From assembly GCF_018991925.1 (NCBI RefSeq), contig NW_024732415.1, positions 4,415,061 to 4,479,060 of the forward strand: a stretch of DNA of 64,000 bases. The letters run 5' to 3'. This document shows, one piece after another, positions 33,487 through 43,990 of the stretch (its first letter is position 1; each line of letters begins with the position of its first letter). This DNA comes from Homarus americanus. Lineage: Eukaryota; Arthropoda; Malacostraca; Decapoda; Nephropidae. The notes under the pieces were generated by a model. It had not been told where the DNA came from. It did no database searches and saw only the letters and a list, made by a program, of their open reading frames with translations. Both the position numbers and the translations under genes were made by a program.

Positions 33487-34659
33487 TCCCAACATCAACG
33501 TCAATTGAGATTCATTCTACCCTACGTTCCTGAACACGCAACACCTCCTCCAAGCAAGCTCCTCGCTGTCCAGCTCTCATTCAACCTGGAGGCCAGCAAC
33601 ATGCAACATCTCCTCTAACGAAGCTCCTGCACATCTACCTCCTTCAGCACGCTACTCACTGAACGTGTCTTCCAAGCAAGCTCCTCACCACACGGCATCT
33701 CCAGCACCAGACTGTCTTTCGTATAATATATTTTATATAAGAAAACCACTACCTAGAGTTTCCATCCATCCATCCTGAGTGCTAGACAACATAATATCAC
33801 GTAACCCTACAATATCATCATTTAGTGTTCTATACCTGAGGGTATAATTACGTGGTTAAGCAACATAACATACAGTTTTCTTAGTTACAACTCTGTCATA
33901 TTTCATATGTGATATGTGTGCATTATCATTTAATTAATCTTAATGCACGTTACATAAGTCATAATTCATATGTGACATGTGTGCATTATCATTTAATAAA
34001 TTTTCTGTTAACTGGGGATATAATTATGTGGTTAAACAACATATGCTACGACTGTGTCATATTTAATATGATACGTGTACGTCATCATTTGATTAATTTT
34101 CTATACCTGGGGTTATATGAGGTTAAGCAACATAGCACACAATTTTCTAAGTAGAAGTTTGATGATATACTGTTGCCAGAACGTTGGTTGCTCGATTTTT
34201 AACAGTTGAAGGTCTCTGATAAAGCAATCACAAACTTTGTTATGTCATCATAGACGTAAAAATTCACCCTTGCCTCGTTGTCAGCCTGCAATTCTGACAT
34301 TTCGAGTGCAAAGGACTCGGTAAGCAACAAATTGAAATTTGTTGCCATTTTCTGTGCGCATTCATGGGAAATAGAGTGAACTGAGCTGAGAATAGATAAA
34401 AGGGATACAGTGTATACGAGTGTGGAACTTCTGTTGTGAAATGTGTCACAGGGCAAGGAGAGTAACTGCATTAATTCCTTGACCATAATTTATGGTCCTG
34501 ACTTAACAAGACAGCACCTGTCGGCCTTGTCCTTCAGTCTTGGACACCCGGATTAAAAAGAACGAAAAAAATCACGTGTGACCGCTGCAAGATCCAGGTG
34601 ACCCCATCGACCCCAGGACCTCTATGCAACCCCAACCCCGTGTTTGGGAACCGCTGCGA

Positions 34660-36190
34660 GTCTAAGATATCTCGGGGACCAGACGAGGCGACAGTACTCT
34701 ACACGGGTAAGCACCTCACTCTTGAAGGGCGTTACGTTACGACCTTCTTATAAGACCTACCACCTTAATAGCTTGATTCACCTTCTCACAAGGCCCGAGA
34801 ACTTCAATTCGTTGTCAACATACACATCCAAGTCCTTTTCACATTTGGACTCTATTAATGCTGAATCTTAATCCCATTAGGACATGTGATATGCCTCCTT
34901 ACTGTTGGTATGACATAGGTGCATCCCGTTACACCTTGAATTTTAACAGCCATTTCTTCAACCACTCTTGAAGCTGACAGGGATCTTTCTATAGTTCTTC
35001 ACAGTCCATTGGTTCTTAATTTCCCTGAATAACTTGGCATCGTCTGCAAACATATGCATGGATTTCATGTCATTAATCACCACATGCTGCTTGTGTTCAT
35101 GAAGAAAGTCACTTCCCCGAATCCTGTACCCTTCCAGTTTAATTCTAAGCCTTTCATGAAGTACGCTGTCGAAAGCCTTGGCAAAATTCAGATTTATATT
35201 GTTGATATTGCCACCCTGTTCCAGAATTTGAGTTCAAACATCCAGCACTTTGAGTAATTGTGTGAAGTAGAAGCGTCCCGGAATAAAACCATAGTGGCAC
35301 TCCTTTACAAGGTTATTTCGTAGTAGAAGTTTCATCATAGCATCTCTTATAATGCACTCTAATACTTTACACACTATGCCAGTCAGGTTCACTGGTCTAC
35401 AATTCTTCGTTGATTGGTGGTCGTTCTGCTTGAATGTAGGAATCTCACAAGCCATTTTCCAGTCACTGAGAACTTTTTGCTCATCTAGGCATCTACAGAA
35501 CAGGATCTTCAGGGGCTCAGCAAGCTCTTTATACAACTTTCTTAGCTCTCTGGGATGGACCATGTCAAGGCCAGGGCTATTATGAACCTTTAGCTTTGAT
35601 AATTGATTTCTTATACCATCTTCTGAGAACACAGCACTGTGTCAAACAGTCTTTCCTCAAACACAAGATTGTTTGAATCCTCTCTTGTGAACACCGAGGA
35701 AAATAAATTGTTTAACACCTTCACTTTGTCCTGATCTGAGTCTGTGTAACTACCATCTTCAAACCTCAGATCCGATATGCCTACACGTTTTTAATTTCAA
35801 TTTTGCATGATGGCAGAGACTAGTTTTGACTTGACTTTGCCTGCAATTCACCTCTGGAACTCTTTTCCAGCCTCTCTGCACTTTGCCTTTGCTTGATTCC
35901 TGGCATATATCCTCCTGTGCTGCTCATCATTTGTTGTAGCCCACCTCTTAAATTTCTGATTTTTTTCTTAAATTTGTCAACTGATGCATGGTTCATGTGT
36001 AAATGTCTCTTTGTATTCCCAGAGCCAGTGGGTTTGGTCTCGGGTACACTCGTATATTTATCAATCGAATAGTTCACCTTACTCTCTATGGTATTCAGCA
36101 TTGTACAGTACAGACATCTGCATTCTTGTATCCAGCAAGTCAGGCAAGTGAATACCCTACATCTCCTCCCTCATCCTGTCATGATCTCCC
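34660..36190 (-). mobile_element. LINE, right part (RT to endonuclease linker), copy B only
   Basis: Broken minus-strand frames: 35234-35632 (VHNSPGLDMVHPRELRKL, NCRPVNLTGIVCKVLE, GFIPGR) and 35820-36101. Rejoins the 3' fragment at 31,667-32,082 across the hAT. Same family as 7780-11340. Confidence 0.82.
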
Positions 36191-37255
36191 TTTTGTAGAA
36201 ACTCTGAGAGATAATTTTCTGTTCCAACATGTTAAGAGACCTGACACATTACAGAGGGTAGCAAACACCCAAGCCACTAGACCTCATCAAACAAACGACG
36301 AAGGTATGGTGGCCAAACTGAAACACCTTGCTCCAGTTGGCACCATATAGTGTTGTCATTCAGATTTAACTGTTACCTAGTTTAAGATTAGGCCAGGCCA
36401 AGGTGCAAATATTACAAGGGAAATTACAACTGGATGAGGGGTATCCACTGGCCTGACTCATTAAGGCACAAGACCAAACCCAGTGCCTCTAGGAATACGA
36501 GGGGATCCCTACACATGAACCATGCGGCGGTCGACAAAGTTAGAAGAAAACCCAGAAATATCATATGTCCCAACGGGATGAAGAAACTGCACTATTTGAG
36601 ACTGAATGTGAGAAGGACCTAGGTGTGTATGTTGACAATGAGCTGAAGTTCTCGGGCCATTGTGAGAAGAAGGTAAATCAGGCAAATAAATTATTGGGTC
36701 TTATAAGGTCGTTCAAGAGTGAAGTGCTTCCCCATCTGGAGTACTGTCACCGTCTGGTCCCCGACATATGCTAGGGACTGTCATTTGGTTGAAAATGTTC
36801 AAAGGAAGGTCACCAGACTGGTGCCTGCACTTCGGCACCTCAACTACCCTGAGAGATTGGAGCGCCTGAACTTGCCTAGCTTATACTACAGACGGGCAAG
36901 GGGCGACCTAATTGAGGTGCATGAGCATCTCAAGGAGCATTGCTCAGTCAAGTGTCCTTACTTGGAGCTGGTGGACGTTCGCCCCATTTGGGATCACAGC
37001 TCAAGATTGAAGAAGCCGCAGGTCCAGAAAACTGTGAGGGCAAGCTTTTTCGGAGTGAGTTGTGAATTCTTGAAAATATCTACCATTAAGTGTTGTGACG
37101 GCACCGAGTGTGAGCTCTTTAAAGACCAGACTTGACCAACACTGGAGCCGGTGCACGCCCAGTACTTGCCAACAGTGCGTAAGAGAGACGTAACCGATTG
37201 CCCAAGCGGCTAACGAGCCGATCAGTGGTGAATAGGATAAAAGTAAAAGTACAGT
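36190..37255 (+). mobile_element. Internally deleted LINE, opposite orientation
   Basis: Starts in the endonuclease C-terminus (FVETLRDNFLFQHVK, NDEGMVAKLKHLAPVG), then near 36,555 jumps to the RT C-terminus (ECEKDLGVYVDNELKFSGHC, RKVTRLVPALRHLNYPERLE). Ends with the conserved 3' tail CGGCTAACGAGCCGATCAG and AAAAGTAAAAGTA. Head-to-head with 34,660-36,190. Confidence 0.82.
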
Positions 37256-37569
37256 ACTGTACCATAGTCCAATTGCCCAACATACACTGAACAAAGCAAC
37301 AGTAATGCTTTACACTTTTGTACAATCTTTTCTGTATTATACTTTCATAATTAGATCTTAAATTAGGGAAAGTAACATGTTAGATGTCAATTGTATTTCA
37401 TTAAATAAACTTGGTAGGTAAAAAGAGAACTTCGCCTGTAGTTGTATTATGTACGTTAAGTACAAAGTACAGTTCAAATGTTACTAACTACATTATATAT
37501 AAGGCAGATTGCTATATTCAAGCTGAACTGTATAGATTATAAACATGCTTATCCAATTGTAAACATGTA
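37256..37569. other. Stretch with no recognised feature
   Basis: AT-rich, no gene or repeat recognised. Confidence 0.5.
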
Positions 37570-40216
37570 CAGTTGGGTCTCACATTACGCGGTTAATGTA
37601 ACCCGGAGGGTACCGCGGAAAGTGAGGAACGCGTAAAGTGAACAACATAACATATGGGATTAATTGAAATGGAGTCCAGGCCGATCCCCAAACTCCACTT
37701 TTTGACGACACATAACTATGTTGCAGTAAAAATTTTATCTTAACTTTATGATGGTATGAAAAAACCAAGTAATATAGAAGAGGTTAGGTTAGGAAAGATA
37801 AAGGTTAACATAGGAAAAATAAAGGTAAGGTTAGAAAACTAAAAATTATGTGGAACACTTACGGTAGTAGAAGAGATGGGTCGGCATACGGGGATGGAGG
37901 CTGGTTCCGAGGCAGAGGGCAGATTACTGGCCCTCAGGTGAATCACCATTACTAGGTGAATCATCATCACTGTCACTTACAGTTGTCAGGGCTTCCCTGA
38001 CAAATCCCTCAAAGTCAACTTCACTGTCACTATCACTGGCTTGGGCTGGCTGTGGTGGGTTGCGGGTGAAGAAATCTGTTATGCTTTGCTGACGGCTGGC
38101 GTTGATGTTGTCGTGATACACCTTGATGTACGGCTCCATAGCCTGCACCAGCCGGTTATGGAAGACTTCATAGCGGTCATCGTCATTGTCGCGGGAAAGG
38201 AAGGACTTCATCTTCTCTGCACACTCCATGGCACCCTTAATATCACTATGACTTAAATTGTGTTCTTCGGAGACTGCCGCACCTTCTTCCTCCTCTTCAC
38301 TGACGTGTTCTTCTTCCAACATCTCGTCGGCAGTCACTTCAGGATTTCTGATCACCTCCAGGATGTCGTCGTTGGTGGTCTCGGAGAAGCCTGGAACTGT
38401 AACAGTCTGCGCAGCTTCTCTGGCAAGGTCCACTGCTACTGCAACATTCTGAACCTCACCAGTCACAGATTGACTCCTCCTCTCACCTGGTATTCCATGC
38501 AACACATGTCTCCATGCGTGACGAATTGTAGCAATAGACAGCTGATCCCATGACTCCACCAAGATGTCCACAGCTTTCTTGATGTTAAATACTCTCCAGA
38601 ATTGTTTGAAGAGTATTTTTTGCTGTGCTATCGGTGGTGGTGTCACTCAGGTCACGCAACTCTTCCCTGGTGTTGGTGTAGTCGTTCAGGAGCTGGAATT
38701 TTTTTGTTGAGAATGCAGCTTTCACATTGCAAATCAACTCCTGGTCCATGGGCTGGATTAAAGACGTAGTGTTGGGAGGAAGGAAGACCACTTTTACGTT
38801 GGGGTGACGATCTAACAGTAGGGGTGAGTGTCCTGGTGCGTTGTCCAGCAGCAACAAAATATTAAATGGGACATTCTGTTGCTCACAGAATTTCTTTACA
38901 TCGGGAACAAAACAGTCATCAAACCAGGAGAGGGACAGTGTAGAGAACATCCATGCCTTACGTGCTGTCAGCCAGTGGACATTTAGCTTGGTCATGTCCA
39001 TGCTCTTGTAGGCGTGCGGCTTGCGGGCTGTGTGGATCACCGATAACTTGAGCTTACAGGTACCGGAGGCATTGGTGGTAAACAGGACGGTGATGCGTTC
39101 CTTCTGCATTTTCCGGCCCCGAATCCTGCTGGCATTCTTCACAACGTAGGACTTGGAAGGTAGTTTTTTCCAGAAAAGACCAGATTCGTCCATGTTAAAC
39201 ACCTGGTCGTCACTGTACTGTCCTTCCTCCATAATCTCACGTAAAAACGGAGGAAATTCCCGAGCCGCAGCACGATCAGCACTCGCTTCTTCACCACCAA
39301 TGTTTATATTGGTGATCTTGTTCCGGATCTTAAACCTCTGTAACCACCCAGAGGAAGCAGTAAAGGGTTTGGGCTCTGAAGTTCCCATCTTTCGTGCCAC
39401 TGCCATGTACAGTTCACGTGCGTAGTCCTTCACAGAGCCTGACGCACCAAGTACCTCACAAGTAATTTTTCTGTCTTGAGAAGCACCTGGTTGTGAAAAT
39501 ACTTGATCATAGAAGCACCTGTAGACTTTGTGATCTTCATGTGCTCCTTTATCTTGGCTGAATCCTTCTTTATAGTCCGGATCGTAGATTCGTTCACGCC
39601 ATGCTGGCGCGCCAAATCAACCTGCCTTGTTCCTTTCTCCAACTCTTGGATGATGCTATACTTCACCTCGTAGCTTAAGGAACGTCGTGTCTTCTTTGGT
39701 TTAGTGCCGCTGGGTCCAGGTAAGGAAAGGTTTTTCTCTGGGGGTGGTGGTCCGGCGGAAGCCATTTTACGGAACAATGGATGCGCGTTTACACGGAGTG
39801 GCCTGGAGGGATGAAACTGCCGCGGCTAGGTCAAGCGTCGTCTCTCCTCCCTCCCTCCCTCCCCCGGGTGGACACGTCATAATACTTTAAGCCAATTACA
39901 GCTAGCAGCAGAGGGGGGTAGGGATGCATGGCCAATCACAGGTCTGATACGTCATATGACGTCAGTGATAACGCAACAAAGACACACACTGCGCAACCTT
40001 ACCGCGCCGCTTGCCCAAGCGGAGGGAGGAGGAGGGAGAGGCAGGCAGGCGGGCGGGTGGGTGGCGCGTGGGGCAAATCTAAAAATAGCGTCGCGCCAGA
40101 CACTCTCCGCGTAATGGCGTTCACGACCGCGGAATGTGAGCATGTTAGGTTCTGGCAAGGCACCGCGTTAACGGTGAAACGCGGAATGCGGGACCGCGTA
40201 ATGTGAGGATTGACTG
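37570..40216 (-). mobile_element. Tigger (pogo) transposon, nearly full length
   Basis: Starts CAGTTGGGTCTCACATTACG; the right end complement is CAGTCAATCCTCACATTACG. TA duplicated at 37568-37569 and 40217-40218. Length 2,647, usual for Tigger. Carries a minus-strand transposase with frameshifts. The GC-rich stretch 39,780-40,130 is its 5' leader. Confidence 0.92.
37924..39777 (-). pseudogene. Tigger transposase with two frameshifts
   Basis: Three overlapping frames: 39777-39430 (psq/CENP-B-type helix-turn-helix: KYSIIQELEKGTRQVDLARQ), 39433-38585 (CENP-B HTH and DDE core: FNMDESGLFWKK, LLLLDNAPGHSP, LPPNTTSLIQPMDQE) and 38646-37924 (acidic C-terminal region ending DSPEGQ). Breaks lie near 39,432 and near 38,61x. 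All three catalytic aspartates are still encoded. Domain order is that of TIGD/Tigger proteins. Confidence 0.9.
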
Positions 40217-41808
40217 TACAATATACAGTTCTAATTTTACTGAATAAATAGTACAGTATTATTCTTATTATAAGATTACTGTAATTGTTTATTACAAACC
40301 TTCTCATTTAAAGTAGAAGACAAGAAATGAATACTGAGGATTTTTCCCCTGCTGGGGATATACAGGTAAATCCGATGCAAAAATTTTATTTGACGGAATT
40401 TTATTATTCTTTACTCAGTGGAAAGAGGATAAAAGGAAAGGAAAAGTAACAGAGACGTGACCGATCGCCCAAGCGGCTAACGAGCCGATCATTGGTGAAG
40501 AGGATAAAAGTAAGTAAAAAGAAAATAACACTATAAATAGCTTTCATTGGCAGATTAAAATATTATAAACAATGTTTTAATAACATTTTGGTTCTCCTTG
40601 AAAAGATGGTTATTCAGGTACTGGCTGCATAAAAATTGAGAAAATGGACAACATTATAAGGCCTAATATTCTGGCATGTGATTGTCAATCTGATGTTGCA
40701 AGGTTGGGTTCACACTCCAAACAAAGGCCTCTCATTTCTGAAAATTATAAACCTTAAACCAACATGCCTCAACAGAGAAATGGGTTTGTCTTAATGTTAG
40801 GGTCCAATAGCATCAATGCTAACACTACGAATGTCTGATTTATTAAGAAGTAATTCAGTGATTTAAGGAAATTTAATTTGGATAGAGAACTTAGTAGCAA
40901 AGTCTACACACTGCCACAACACACAGCTATTATACTGTAGGACATTAAAAATACTTTACATATTACTTTATTGAAACCCCCCAAATTGTAGAATACCCTA
41001 TACTTGTACAAAAAGACTGTGCCTGTACTGACAAAACTGTATAACAAAGGTTCAGTTACTAAACCTTAGTACAGTACACACCAGTTCATATTCGACTACA
41101 ATAAAATCTATTATAAGCTCACGAACTACTGTAAAAGGAATGTTTATTCCCTTTATTAACATAAGTTTTATGTCACCTCTTTTACTTTCACAGACTGAAT
41201 TAAAAAAAAATTTCAGAATTTAAACTTGGAGCAGTACTGTACGTATATACAAAGTTATGTGGAGGTCAACAATTCACTTTGTATACTGATTAAGGTGAAA
41301 CTATAAAGTGTACAGTATCAACTTGTTGTTTCTACACCTTTCTTACTCTTTGCTACAATAGTCTTCCTCCAGTTTCCTCAACTAATACCTCCTCCATTGA
41401 GGGTTTACAATCCCTTAATCCACACTACATTAAAGTTGAATAAAAATATGATAAGAGATTGAAAGATAGACAAAAACTGTATACTGTACTTCAAGTTTAG
41501 AAAACAACCATTGCACTTGCGGATCAATTAAATAAAGGCAGACTGATATATGAGGAATTGATTTATGAAAATTTGGAGTTATAAAAAAAAAAGTCCTATG
41601 CTTTGAATTAGAGCATAAACCACAAAGTTAAAAAAAAACTATTTTAATACAGGGGCATAGTATGTAATAATGAAAATACAGTACTATACCTGTATACTGC
41701 ACTAAGATAATTAACTTTTTAAATGCCCAGTATGCTATTTATTTCAATAATATATATTTTATTATTCGCTAACACTTGTATTGTTAATAAGTCTATAAAT
41801 AAGCATCA
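40217..41808. other. AT-rich stretch with LINE tail fragments
   Basis: A 3'-tail-only LINE copy lies at 40,446-40,516 (GCCCAAGCGGCTAACGAGCC...GAAGAGGATAAAAGTA). A second partial tail (AGTGGAAAGAGGATAAAAGG) lies just before it. Nothing else recognised. Confidence 0.6.
40446..40516 (+). mobile_element. 3'-tail-only LINE copy
   Basis: Same tail as 15,914-15,995 and 37,170-37,255. Confidence 0.68.
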
Positions 41809-41971
41809 GAAACATCGCATCTTGTTCGACCAGCGAAGTTAAGCAACGTTAGGTCTGGTTAATACGCGGATGGGTGACCGCCTGGCCCCAAGAACAGCAG
41901 ATGCTGTTGGTATAAAGACTCTACTGGAAACAAGCTACTCATAGCTTTGTCAGCTCTCCATGGTCAAATTG
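41809..41971 (+). mobile_element. 5S rRNA-derived SINE, copy 1
   Basis: Contains a 5S-like segment: TCTTGTTCGACCAGCGAAGT, AAGCAACGTTAGGTCTGGTT, GGATGGGTGACCGCCTGG and a GCTGTTGG end. These cover the A box and C box of the 5S internal promoter. A unit-specific 3' part follows (TATAAAGACTCTACTGGAAA to CTCCATGGTCAAATTGA). The 5' third of 5S is missing. The same composite occurs at 55,043-55,206. Confidence 0.85.
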
Positions 41972-42397
41972 ATATAATATCAACTACAGTATTATTAATG
42001 CATCATCATTCTTCTACAAGTAAACTCATTACTCACACCACCACACAGTCACTCAGCCAGTTATCTGATAGTCCAATTTCTCCTGTAATATGTAGAAAAT
42101 TAAATAAAAGAAAATTATTCGGTATTCTTAAAGTTCATATGCTAATTCATGTACAATAAAGGTAAAGAGTTGTAAGAAAAACTGTGGAATTAGGAAGTGA
42201 AGAAATGTTTGGAGGTGTGGAGAATACAAGCAACACAACAAGAGAGGGCGAGTGGAGTGTTGGCTGATGGTCGAGACGATAATAGTATCCGCAAAACAAA
42301 GCAGCCGAAAGGCGATGTGGCCAGAAATCCCCAGACAAGCTAAAGCACTGGGAATTTAGCATGATGCAATAACTTATCAGGGGTCAAGTAAGGATAT

Positions 42398-42428
<31 letters not shown>

Positions 42429-42443
42429 TTTAATCACTGTATA

Positions 42444-43280
42444 CAGTGGTCCCTTGGTTAACGAGCGCCTCGGTTAACTAGATTTCGGTTAACGAGTTAC
42501 CTTCCATAAGATTCTTAACTTCGGTTAACGAGCAATCCCTCGATTAACGAGTTTCTTACGAGCGGACCTCAACATGTTTTCGCTTGCATTTGGCGGTCCA
42601 CCAGCTGTAGTATTAGTCCGCCAATACAGTAATCGGTTCTAGGGCTTAAATTCCTTACCATTTTAGCAAATATCAAGAAGTTTATACTATTCAATAATTT
42701 TAAAAGTTTAAAATTAAATTTCTTAGTCATTTTAACAATTATTGAACATAATTGAAGGCAATGAAACTAGTTTAATGCGCGCCATCCAGCCTCTCAACAC
42801 ACCATACAGGCGTCAGTCTTTGTGTCTTTTTAGTGGAGGTAACATCTTGCTTGAGACTCTCTTCAACTAATGCTTTTTTCTGTGTTTGCAAGCAAATTAT
42901 TGGTCATTTTGAAATTTATTTTACATATTCACAATATGTAACGCAGTGCAGTGTTGATTTTAAGAAGATAATCTTGAATTACACCAAGAGAACTAAAATT
43001 TTATGGGTGAAATGGAGCCATGGGGTGACTTCTCTTCCACCCCAATGCCTTCTCTTCTCCCTTCTCCTCCACCCCCATTCTAATTCCCATCATCATCATC
43101 ATCATCCAGGAGCCTTCTACATACACACCTCAAAGTAAGTGTACTTTTCTACATTTTTTGTTGAATTTAGGCAATTTTTGGTGAGCTGGAACCAATTACC
43201 CAAAAACCCATTGAAACAATGGTTTCGGTTAACGAGCAACCTTCTAGAACGGATTGTGCTCGTTAACCGAGGGACCACTG
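42444..43280. mobile_element. Internally deleted Tigger (non-autonomous), 837 bp
   Basis: TIRs CAGTGGTCCCTTGGTTAACG and CAGTGGTCCCTCGGTTAACG with TA on both sides. Its left 400 bases and right 200 bases match the untranslated ends of the intact element at 50,833-53,463. The whole transposase is missing. Confidence 0.9.
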
Positions 43281-43990
43281 TATAGTGAGTCACTGTAATA
43301 CTCTGGTAATATAATTATTTACATGTTGGCTGAAAATTTCATACTATTCACTCTGTTTCCAATTTCGTCCAGTTTCTTTTAAGTATACTGTACTGTACAG
43401 GCATAAAATAATTACACAGTATTGTACTGAACTGTATCATCAATGTTTTAGGCAATTTTACTCCTATTGTTTGATATTGGCTTATAATTATTATTTTTTC
43501 CATAGGAACTTATCTCAGCCTTAATAATGGATGACTGTTGGAAAATGTGCTTTGAAAAAAAAAAAAATGAAATTTTTTCCAGGAACTGAACCCTTTTGTA
43601 ACTTGGGACTGCCTGTCTGGCCTAAGCTTAATACAGGTTGTACCTCTCTAGTCCGGCAACCTCGGGACCTGACCGGTGCCGGACCATGGAAATTCACCCT
43701 TGTCCTGGATAGATAGTGACTTGTGCTTACACTTGGAAGCACTAGCACCACTTTCTCTGCTTCATGGTCTCTTTGAAGACATATTGAAGGGTTAAATGTC
43801 GTACAGTAGCTTCTCAAATTTCGCGAGTTTTTAATTCAACGTTTTTTATTGGAACAAAAAAAAAAAAAATTTGACGGCGGAAACTCAAAATTCGACGGGT
43901 TTGAACGGCTCACCAACGTTCAGACGTGCACAATCATGTAAACAGCGTAATTTCTCTGATGTACAAAGGATTCATTATTGTTTATTACTG

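Larger units (their letters stand above)
32301..33811 (+). mobile_element. Gag-only retroelement with TATA box (1.5 kb insertion in copy B)
   Basis: Absent from copy A, where GATTATATCATC is continuous at 12961. Here the insert begins TGTAG and ends CTACA and is flanked by ATAT on both sides (32297-32300 and 33812-33815). It has a TATA box (32468-32475), a 309-codon intact ORF and a pyrimidine-rich 3' part with degenerate AAGCTCCTC repeats. I see no long terminal repeats, no RT and no endonuclease. It looks like a half-element keeping only ORF1. Confidence 0.8.
19603..34175. repeat. Duplicated block, copy B
   Basis: Same order and orientation as 1-13,333. Extra in B: about 60 bases at 20,86x-20,93x, about 60 bases near 22,790-22,850, the segment 29,177-30,624 and the 1.5-kb insert 32,301-33,811. 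Missing from B: the LINE at 3355-5346. Confidence 0.9.
32083..34659. mobile_element. hAT element inserted in a LINE (copy B)
   Basis: Left end CAGACGTTCCCAAGC; right end complement CAGCGGTTCCCAAACACGG. Flanked by an 8-base near-duplication (CTCTAAGA at 32075-32082, GTCTAAGA at 34660-34667), as expected for hAT. A minus-strand frame at 34199-34486 may be a transposase remnant, but I cannot name a domain. The gag-type insert 32,301-33,811 sits inside it. Confidence 0.75.

Noticed and set aside
34199..34486. 95-codon minus-strand frame in the hAT element
   Set aside because: May be a transposase relic, but no hAT dimerisation or BED motif could be recognised, so not called as a gene.
41821..41915. 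Functional 5S rRNA gene
   Set aside because: The 5' third is missing, it carries several changes, and it is fused to a body shared with a second dispersed copy, so a SINE explains it better.
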